Part shown: in pieces, positions 32,087 through 37,851 of the stretch
Layout: every line of letters begins with the position of its first letter
How positions within the stretch are numbered: the first letter of the stretch is position 1
Assembly (NCBI RefSeq): GCF_014652635.1
Contig: NZ_BMZE01000003.1
Coordinates: 705,089 to 742,939 of the forward strand
Direction: 5' to 3'
From: Devosia pacifica
GTDB taxonomy: Bacteria; Pseudomonadota; Alphaproteobacteria; Rhizobiales; Devosiaceae
DNA: 37,851 nt
Position numbers and translations under genes: made by a program
The notes under the pieces: model-generated
Told to the model about the DNA's origin: nothing
The model's input: only the letters and a program-made list of their open reading frames with translations
The model's database searches: none

Positions 32087-33059
32087 ATGGGAAGCGATTA
32101 TCCCGCCATATGACCCGGGGTCCTACAACGTCCGACTTGCCGACAGCAGCCATCCGCTCGATTTCAGGATTGGCCGTGACTATCGCGGACGTTTTGTATT
32201 CCAACTTGATGCAGAGTGTGCGGAGCCCGGCGCGCTCGACCTGCCGAAGATGTCAGCGATGACCTGCGAAGTCGAGCCTGCAGGTGATGGGCGTTCGAGA
32301 TTTGTCCTGACCCTCAGCAACGCTGCTGACTTCCGAAATTTCGCCCTTATGTGCAAAAGCCTCATGCTGGCGACTGACAAGTTCACTCCGTCACAGGCTA
32401 GAGAAGGGCTGCTGCAAGCCGTCGAGGAAGTTCACCGTTGGCAGGAGATGCTGCGCCAAAGGGCCGACCGCCTGCTGTCAAAAACCGAGAGGATTGGCCT
32501 GTTCGGCGAATTGCTGTTTCTGCGAGACGTTCTCAGCGACCGGCTTGGCTGGAATGCCGCCATCCGATGCTGGAACGGCCCTGGCGGTCATGAGCAGGAT
32601 TTTGTGGTTGCCGGCAGCATTTTTGAGGTGAAGACGCAGGTGGTGACTGCCGATCGCCGGATCCGAATTTCTTCCGAAGACCAGCTTGATCCGGTTCAGG
32701 GACGGATCCTGCTCTGCAATCAGGGCATTGCGCCGCTGCCTTCCGTCGACCCGGCGGCTCGGACCCTCAACCTTCTGGTGTCAGAGATCCGTGACGCAAT
32801 GGCTCAGGCTGGCTCGGGCGCCCCGGAACTACTCGATATTGCTCTTCTGGAGGCGGGCTACGAGGAGCGGCAGGACTATGACGAGGAGAGTTGGGTATTA
32901 GTGGACCGCACCTATTATGAGGTGTGCGGAACTTTTCCGCGTATTGAGCGCAGTGATCTACGGCCCGGTGTCGACATGGTCAAGTACAGTATCCGCGTTA
33001 GTGACTGTGTTCCCTTTACCGTCAGCGATGATGATGTGTTCGGGGGAATCATTCAATGA
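32076..33059 (+). CDS. PD-(D/E)XK motif protein (DUF4420)
   Basis: The 327-residue protein has a beta-rich N-terminal part and then a nuclease core: ERIGLFGELLFLRDVL with Glu145, GGHEQDFVV with Asp175, and SIFEVKTQVV with Glu184 and Lys186. This E...D...ExK order is the PD-(D/E)XK active site and matches DUF4420 (pfam14390). It is likely the cutting subunit of the system, guided by the Z1 and GHKL ATPases. Its start overlaps the Z1 gene by 11 bases and its stop overlaps the AIPR ATG as ATGA. Confidence 0.88.
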   Translation: MLNEWEAIIPPYDPGSYNVRLADSSHPLDFRIGRDYRGRFVFQLDAECAEPGALDLPKMSAMTCEVEPAGDGRSRFVLTLSNAADFRNFALMCKSLMLATDKFTPSQAREGLLQAVEEVHRWQEMLRQRADRLLSKTERIGLFGELLFLRDVLSDRLGWNAAIRCWNGPGGHEQDFVVAGSIFEVKTQVVTADRRIRISSEDQLDPVQGRILLCNQGIAPLPSVDPAARTLNLLVSEIRDAMAQAGSGAPELLDIALLEAGYEERQDYDEESWVLVDRTYYEVCGTFPRIERSDLRPGVDMVKYSIRVSDCVPFTVSDDDVFGGIIQ

Positions 33060-35131
33060 GCGAGTTGCAAGAAGCATTCGAAGAGCTAAGAGAAGATATC
33101 CTTTTAGAGGCAGAGGCGCGGGGCGTCTTCCAGCAGGAGGCATTTTTTGAACTCTATGCCGCCGCTGCGTCCGACAATGGCGACACCATTGATCTGGAGT
33201 ACGCCCACAGTCGTCAGGACGGTGGACGCCGACCATACCAGATAGACGGCCATGGGTTTGATGACGATCGTGGAACGCTTTATCTTGCCGTCTGCGATTA
33301 CCGGGACGGGACGGACTTGGAACCTCTCCAGAATGATCGTCTAACCTCAGCACTTAAGAGGGTTACCAATTTCTTTGAAAACGCCTGTTCATCGGCATTC
33401 ATCAACTCTCTTGAGGAAACGAGTCCAGCGTTTTCAGCAGCGTATTCCATCTATTCGGCACGTGACCTCATCAAGAGACTTCGCATTATCCTTTTTTCCA
33501 ACGCGCGCCTAGCAACCAAAAGGCCGCCGCAGCTGGGCGAAGAGGTCGGCGGACTGCCGGTCGTCTATAGCGTGCTCGACGCCACTCGCTATTTCGACAT
33601 CCAAAAAAGTTTCAGCACGCCTGAGCCTATCGAGGTCGATGTTTCAACTATCGCTGGTGGGCCTATCGCCTGCCTGAAGGCATCGACGGAAGCCGAGGAG
33701 CATCAATCCTATCTTCTTGCAATTCCGGGATCAGTGCTTGCGGAAGTTTACGGCCTCTACGGAGCGCGACTACTCGAACAGAATGTCCGGACTTATCTTC
33801 AGGCGAGGACCAAGGTGAACAAGGGCATTCTGGAAACCATCAAGAAGACGCCGGAGATGTTTTTCGCCTACAACAACGGCCTCACCGCGACTGCATCGGC
33901 GGTTGACCTAGAGACACTCGAAGACGGCCAGTTGGGAATTGCGGCCATTCACAACCTCCAGATTGTGAATGGCGGACAGACGACAGCGTCGATCCTGTAC
34001 GCCAAGGATGTTGGCAAGTCGTCGCTTGAGCGGGTCCACGTGCAGATGAAGCTATCGGTGGTTTCCCCTGCTGTAATTGAGCAGGTCGTGCCGAAGATTT
34101 CACGGTTCGCGAACACTCAGAACCGGATCTCGGAGGCCGACTTCTTCTCCAGCCATCCCTTCCATCTGCAAATGGAGCGTTACTCGCGCACTCTCACCGC
34201 ACCGCCGCAAAACGGAGCGATGACGGGCGACAAGTGGTTTTACGAACGAGCCCGCGGCCAGTACCGTGATGGCACTGCATATGCATCAGCAGCAGGAAAG
34301 AAAAAATATCAGCTGGAGTACCCCAAGGAGAAGCTCATCGAGAAGACGGACCTTGCGAAATACATACTAAGTTTTGAACGTAAGCCTTACATCGTCTCAC
34401 GGGGTGCCCAGAAGGCCTTCGTGGCGTTTGCCGACGAGACTGCGAAAGCTTGGAAGTCCGCTCCCACCCAGTTCAACGAAACCTGGTATCGAAATGCCTG
34501 CGCAATGGCGCTGATTTTCCGCTGGACAGACAAACACGTGGCCAGCTCTGACTGGTACAAGGATGACCGGGGATACAAATCTCAGACGGTAGCCTATACA
34601 CTTTCCTGGATCGCCGAACAGATTGACCGGCAGGGGAAGGTAAATCTGAACTGGGGGCAAGTCTGGAACACACAGTCGGTGCCGGACGAGCTCCAAGACC
34701 TGATCGTCTCTCTAGCCCCACAAATAGCGGCCGCCATACGACGGACGCCCGCGAACGTCCGGAACGTAGGAGAATACTGCAAGTTTGAACTGTGTTGGCA
34801 GAATATAAAGGCAGCAGAATTCAACGTGCCAGTTCTGCTTGATCATCTGATGCTCGATGCAGATGAGGTGAACCGAGAGAAAAAGGAGGCGAAGTCGACC
34901 GCGATGATCGATCACGAGATCGACTTCGATGTGCTCCTTCACACTCTCATTCCCAAGGCCGAGATCATTCGCCGAGTTGCTGAACAACGTAAATTCCTGT
35001 CGCCGAAGGCCGACCGAGCCCTTCAGAAGCTTGGGTCAGGTAACTTCAATCTGGCCCGGCCGGACAAGAATTCGATCAAGCTTCTTGTTAAGCGAATGGC
35101 GGAGGAAGGAATGCCTGTAGAGGAGATGTAG
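33056..35131 (+). CDS. AIPR family protein (abortive infection phage resistance)
   Basis: The 691-residue protein has the AIPR core: AYNNGLTATASAV (about 277-289), LQIVNGGQTTASILYA (302-317), KISRFANTQNRISEADFFSSHPFHLQMER (about 350-378) and GDKWFYERARGQYRD (about 395-409). The N-terminal region (EAFFELYAAAASDNGDTIDLEYAH) may hold a decayed nuclease domain. AIPR proteins occur in abortive-infection and in MutL-homologue R-M operons; their biochemical role is not settled. ATG 33056 overlaps the previous stop (ATGA). It is the last gene of the operon and faces the methyltransferase. Confidence 0.9.
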   Translation: MSELQEAFEELREDILLEAEARGVFQQEAFFELYAAAASDNGDTIDLEYAHSRQDGGRRPYQIDGHGFDDDRGTLYLAVCDYRDGTDLEPLQNDRLTSALKRVTNFFENACSSAFINSLEETSPAFSAAYSIYSARDLIKRLRIILFSNARLATKRPPQLGEEVGGLPVVYSVLDATRYFDIQKSFSTPEPIEVDVSTIAGGPIACLKASTEAEEHQSYLLAIPGSVLAEVYGLYGARLLEQNVRTYLQARTKVNKGILETIKKTPEMFFAYNNGLTATASAVDLETLEDGQLGIAAIHNLQIVNGGQTTASILYAKDVGKSSLERVHVQMKLSVVSPAVIEQVVPKISRFANTQNRISEADFFSSHPFHLQMERYSRTLTAPPQNGAMTGDKWFYERARGQYRDGTAYASAAGKKKYQLEYPKEKLIEKTDLAKYILSFERKPYIVSRGAQKAFVAFADETAKAWKSAPTQFNETWYRNACAMALIFRWTDKHVASSDWYKDDRGYKSQTVAYTLSWIAEQIDRQGKVNLNWGQVWNTQSVPDELQDLIVSLAPQIAAAIRRTPANVRNVGEYCKFELCWQNIKAAEFNVPVLLDHLMLDADEVNREKKEAKSTAMIDHEIDFDVLLHTLIPKAEIIRRVAEQRKFLSPKADRALQKLGSGNFNLARPDKNSIKLLVKRMAEEGMPVEEM

Positions 35132-35226
35132 TGAAACCGGTGCCGCGTTTTTATTACATTACCGGCCCAAGGTCTTCTGCGATGGACCGGCCTCGCTATT
35201 GGCCACCAAACTACATCAGCGAGACC

Positions 35227-36822
35227 TCAAGGTACCTGCGACGGGGCATGGCGGCGCTCGGCTTTACGTTCTCTTCCGATCGACTGCCCGACCGCCAGCA
35301 CGCGATGCAGCAGCTGTGCAATCTGCATTGCTAGAAACGGCGGCACGGCGTTTCCGACCTGGACATATTGTTGTGTACGATTTCCCAGAAACAGATAATC
35401 ATCTGGGAAGGTCTGCAGCCTCGCTGCCTCGCGGACAGTCAGGCTGCGGCACTGCATCGGATCGGGATGGATGAAGTAGTGGCCATCCTTGGAGATATGG
35501 CTCGTGACCGTGGTCGAAGCTTGGTCGGCCAGCTGGACCCGAAAACGGTCATTGAAGACGCCGCTGTGCCAGTTGCGGTGTTCTGGACTGAGTGCCAAGG
35601 GAAAATCGGCAGCCTTCGGGCTATAGCCACGGACGGTGCCGAAAACGGCTGCGAACAGGTAGCGGCCGAGATCTGAAGCCATGTGCCCACGCGTCTCGTG
35701 CTGGGCAATCGCGCGCATGTTCGGCCGCTCGAGCCAACGCAGCAGTTCATCGTTCGAAGTGCCATAGCCGTCCTGCAACCATGACGCGACCCGAAGGCTC
35801 GGTGATTCGTCACTCAGTCCCCTTGAAACGCCAAGGAACGCGTCACGGAGCGCGCTGTCGTCCTTCCCCTTGCAGATGCCAGCGAGCAACTTCGCGGCGT
35901 CGGTGACCTCCCTTCGCCATGCAGCCACGTCATCGAGCCCGCGGCTGATCCCGCTGCGCAGGGCGGGCAACGTTCCAATTGCATCGCCGACTGTCCGCGC
36001 CATACCCAACACGGCGACCTCGGCATCAGCGGCCTTGCGCGCGAGGTCGGACCGGATCCCGACAATGATCACCCGATGGCGCCGCTGCGGAACTCCGAAT
36101 GCCTCGGCGCGCACGATGAAGTCCGCAGGCCGTGTCGCCTCTTGCAGGCTGGCCTTGCCATTCTCGATCCGGACGGCGCGCAGTTCGTATTGATGGCCGT
36201 GGCCCGTGCCGAGTGAGGACAGGTCCTCCATGAGCATCTCGAAGACAAGGCGGCTCTCGACCGTCGAGGACAGCATGCCCTTGACGTTCTCCATCACGAA
36301 GGCGGCTGGGCGAAGCCTGTCGAGCACACGGATGTACTCGCGAAACAGGTAATGCCGCGCATCCTCCTCGGGGACATAGCCGACCTTGCCCTTGGAGCGG
36401 GCGCGCCCCACCAGGGAATAGGCCTGACAGGGCGGGCCGCCGATCAGGATTGTGTCGTCGTATTTGTCCTTCAGCTCTACAATCGCACCATCGATGGCGC
36501 TTGCCGCATGCTCAGTGCCAAGCTCGAGCGCGCGGGCTTCGTCGATGGCATGCCGCCACGCCTCAGTGTCGACGGCTGACCAGTCCGGTTCGGAGGTAAG
36601 TCCTGCGTGGAAATCGATGAACTGCTTGGGCAATGCATCATGACGCGCACGATAGTCGCGCAGGAACGCCCGTAGCGTAAGGGTCCGATGAGCGGATGCT
36701 TCCTTTTCGACCGAAATGCCGATCCGGAACGGCGCATGGCCGTCCTCCACGAGGGAAGCGAAGCCCTCGCCAAGTCCGCCGGGACCGGCAAACAGATCGA
36801 CAATTCCGAAAGTTGAAGGCAA
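35227..36822 (-). CDS. C5-cytosine DNA methyltransferase of the defence island
   Basis: The 531-residue enzyme has motif I FGIVDLFAGPGGLGEGF (5-21), motif IV GGPPCQAYS with catalytic Cys132, motif VI FVMENVKGML, motif VIII QRRHRVIIVG, motif IX RSLTVREAARLQTFPDDY and motif X QVGNAVPPFLA. The target-recognition region of about 200 residues lies between VIII and IX. It should mark host DNA so that the Z1/DUF4420/AIPR operon spares it. No ATG precedes motif I closely; TTG 36822 (MPSTFGIVDL) has GGAG six bases upstream and leaves a gap to Vsr. The longer frame to 36954 would run into the Vsr gene. It converges on the AIPR gene. Confidence 0.9.
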   Translation of the reverse strand: MPSTFGIVDLFAGPGGLGEGFASLVEDGHAPFRIGISVEKEASAHRTLTLRAFLRDYRARHDALPKQFIDFHAGLTSEPDWSAVDTEAWRHAIDEARALELGTEHAASAIDGAIVELKDKYDDTILIGGPPCQAYSLVGRARSKGKVGYVPEEDARHYLFREYIRVLDRLRPAAFVMENVKGMLSSTVESRLVFEMLMEDLSSLGTGHGHQYELRAVRIENGKASLQEATRPADFIVRAEAFGVPQRRHRVIIVGIRSDLARKAADAEVAVLGMARTVGDAIGTLPALRSGISRGLDDVAAWRREVTDAAKLLAGICKGKDDSALRDAFLGVSRGLSDESPSLRVASWLQDGYGTSNDELLRWLERPNMRAIAQHETRGHMASDLGRYLFAAVFGTVRGYSPKAADFPLALSPEHRNWHSGVFNDRFRVQLADQASTTVTSHISKDGHYFIHPDPMQCRSLTVREAARLQTFPDDYLFLGNRTQQYVQVGNAVPPFLAMQIAQLLHRVLAVGQSIGRERKAERRHAPSQVP

Positions 36823-36889
36823 ATCAGGCTCCTGACGAGTTTCATTCAGCCGGTGTATACCAGGTTCAGGGACGAAGACCAGGACGGAT
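36823..36889. promoter_or_regulatory. Divergent promoter region of methyltransferase and vsr
   Basis: This 67-base gap lies between the TTG start of the methyltransferase (minus) and ATG 36890 of vsr (plus). It holds GTGTATACC near its middle, a possible -10 element in both directions, and AGGA ribosome sites at both ends (GGAG for the methyltransferase, GGACGGAT for vsr). Exact promoters cannot be set from sequence. Confidence 0.4.
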
Positions 36890-37387
36890 ATGACCGATAT
36901 CGTGGACCAGCAAACCCGTTCCCGGATGATGTCGGGAATACGGGGAAAGAACACGAAGCCCGAGCTGGCTCTCAGGCGGGCATTGCACGCGCGCGGCTTT
37001 CGCTTCCGGCTTCATTCCGGAAAGGTTCACGGGCGGCCGGACCTCGTTCTTCCGAAGCATCGCGCCGTGGTCTTCGTACACGGCTGCTTCTGGCATCGCC
37101 ACGAGGGTTGTCGCTACACGACCAGCCCATCGACCCGGCCGGAGTTCTGGCAGACAAAGTTCGAGGCAAACATCGCTCGGGACAGCGCCGTGCGTACGAC
37201 ACTTCTGGAAGACGGATGGCGCGTAGCGACGATTTGGGAGTGCGCCCTGCGGAAGCCTACACAGATAAGCGCCACAACCGATCTTCTCGCAGCCTGGCTG
37301 CCCATGGCGCCTGTCACCATTGAGATCGGTGAGAGCGACATACTGCATGGCGGGATCATCGCCACCGGTGGGGATCGCGGCGGCTGA
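36890..37387 (+). CDS. vsr: Very short patch repair endonuclease
   Basis: The 165-residue protein starts MTDIVDQQTRSRMMSGIRGK. It has KNTKPELALRRALHARGFRFRLH, the catalytic RPDLVLPKHRAVVFVHGCFWHRHEGC with Asp51, His64 and His69 (as in E. coli Vsr), and zinc ligands from the Cys/His cluster (Cys66, His71, Cys74). WQTKFEANIARD and GWRVATIWECAL close the fold. Vsr nicks at T:G mismatches left by deamination of 5-methylcytosine, so it repairs damage caused by the neighbouring methyltransferase, from which it diverges. The E. coli enzyme has about 156 residues, so this one is near full length, with a C-terminal tail. Confidence 0.93.
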   Translation: MTDIVDQQTRSRMMSGIRGKNTKPELALRRALHARGFRFRLHSGKVHGRPDLVLPKHRAVVFVHGCFWHRHEGCRYTTSPSTRPEFWQTKFEANIARDSAVRTTLLEDGWRVATIWECALRKPTQISATTDLLAAWLPMAPVTIEIGESDILHGGIIATGGDRGG

Positions 37388-37682
37388 ACGGTCAACTCGC
37401 GCTGCGCCGACCTAGATAATGTTCGAATTCAGTTCCTTTTCGAAGCGCGACCCTGAAATCGAAGTGTTCAGAAGGCAGGAGATTAACTGACGCTATTTCA
37501 ATGGCTTCTGACAAATTCACCAAAGCGGCGCAGTCATCAGCTCCGGAGAATATCGGCCCTTAGAGACCGCTTTCGTCCCTCGCGGCACACGGACCGGTTA
37601 ACAGCCTCTCCCGCATAACCCTCGAAAACAACGAGAAAATCCGACCGCAGCCGGATCGGGAGAATGCTTTCGCGAGGGCAAG
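37388..37682. other. Gene-free stretch after vsr
   Basis: I see no convincing gene here. The only repeat of note is GTTCGAATTCAGTTC at 37421-37435, a second GTTC-N7-GTTC match whose meaning is uncertain because no start lies close by. A minus-strand frame (37537-37773) runs through the tRNA remnant and is not accepted. The stretch is the outer flank of the island. Confidence 0.5.
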
Positions 37683-37706
37683 TGGCGGACCGGGTGGGAT
37701 TCGAAC
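37683..37706 (-). other. tRNA 3'-end remnant, candidate attachment site
   Basis: The minus strand reads GTTCGAATCCCACCCGGTCC followed by GCCA. This is a T-loop (TTCGAAT), 3' half of a T-stem (CCCAC), an acceptor 3' strand (CCGGTCC), a G discriminator and CCA. The upstream T-stem half does not match (GTATG where GTGGG is needed), and no anticodon arm or acceptor 5' strand follows, so this is no working tRNA. Such 24-base 3' ends are left as att copies when an island enters a tRNA gene. The G discriminator fits tRNA-Ser, but that is a guess. Confidence 0.7.
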
Positions 37707-37802
37707 ATACGCCGAAGTAATCGGCTTGCGCTTGGCTACGCCGTGAGCAATGTCGGCTTTCGGGACGCCGCAAGCGGCAGTCGAACGGCCAGAAATGGGG
37801 CG

Positions 37803-37837
37803 CTTCGCCGACGGTGCAGAAGCGACCGTCGGCGAAG
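37803..37837. other. Perfect 13-bp hairpin near window end
   Basis: CTTCGCCGACGGT (37803-37815) and ACCGTCGGCGAAG (37825-37837) form a perfect 13-bp stem with a 9-base loop. No T run follows on the plus strand, so it is either a poor terminator or another element, such as a protein-binding palindrome of the chromosome flank. The gene it serves lies outside the window. Confidence 0.45.
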
Positions 37838-37851
37838 TCGCTTGATCAGAT

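Noticed and set aside
35131..35334. 67-residue plus-strand frame after the AIPR gene
   Set aside because: Its GTG overlaps the AIPR stop, but half of it lies opposite the methyltransferase end, with no ribosome site and no known pattern.
36823..36954. Extension of the island methyltransferase to ATG 36954
   Set aside because: It would overlap vsr, and the added residues are not like a methyltransferase N-terminus; TTG 36822 has a strong ribosome site.
37590..37596. GGACCGG as the acceptor 5' strand of the tRNA
   Set aside because: It matches the needed sequence but lies on the other strand and on the wrong side of the T-loop, so it cannot form the tRNA.
37537..37773. Minus-strand frame over the tRNA remnant
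   Set aside because: It reads through tRNA-derived bases (giving NPTRSA), which is typical of false ORFs at att sites.
1..37851. CRISPR array, rRNA or complete tRNA gene
   Set aside because: No regularly spaced repeats with unique spacers, no rRNA-like stretch and no complete cloverleaf were seen.

Overview
The window is GC-rich DNA of an alphaproteobacterium, most likely of the Rhodobacterales. This rests on codon use, on the head-gene set, on small families such as DUF6362, DUF6511, DUF3489 and DUF2924, and on a GTTC-N7-GTTC SOS-type box. The genus cannot be named from sequence alone. There are three blocks: a large piece of a tailed-phage prophage (1 to about 21.5 kb), an accessory and recombinase segment (21.7-27.7 kb), and a defence island of visibly lower GC content (27.9-37.4 kb). 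The window ends in a tRNA 3'-end remnant that looks like an attachment site.

Prophage block. Nearly everything lies on the minus strand, so transcription runs right to left. The early operon starts with a sigma-70-region-2-like protein (20929-21522). It continues with two small conserved proteins, a RecA-fold ATPase of Sak4 type, a possible ssDNA-binding protein, an SF2 helicase, a DUF6511 zinc protein, a Cas4-like PD-(D/E)XK nuclease, a primase-helicase, a RuvC-like resolvase and DUF6362. Many of these junctions are 1-4 base overlaps (ATGA, TGATG, GTGA). Between the primase-helicase and the resolvase lies a 200-base cluster of inverted and direct copies of TCCAGAATCCGGA, a candidate replication origin. 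Next come a ParB-fused adenine/N4 methyltransferase and a cytosine methyltransferase whose +1 frame is also open and looks like another recurrent phage protein. The late block follows: terminase small and large subunits, gpW, portal, prohead protease-capsid fusion, DUF2190 and a head-tail joining protein cut by the window edge. A short plus-strand pair (7213-8098) interrupts the two blocks. No tail, lysis, repressor or tyrosine integrase gene is present in the window.

Accessory segment. A PLD-type nuclease gene and a two-gene unit of unknown function (413 and 317 residues, the second with a cysteine cluster and an OmpR-like winged helix) lie on the minus strand. Facing them is a four-gene plus-strand cassette: a small protein, DUF2924, a large serine recombinase and an HTH protein, all joined by ATGA overlaps. 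The divergent control region carries a GTTC-N7-GTTC box.

Defence island. A GHKL ATPase of the MutL/MORC-like type, a Z1 helicase-like ATPase, a PD-(D/E)XK (DUF4420) protein and an AIPR protein form one tight operon. Facing it are a C5-cytosine methyltransferase and, divergent from that, a Vsr endonuclease. This matches the MutL-homologue restriction-modification systems described by Iyer, Abhiman and Aravind (2008). The main anomaly is an in-frame TAA at codon 23 of the Z1 gene, so this copy is either damaged or translated from an internal start.
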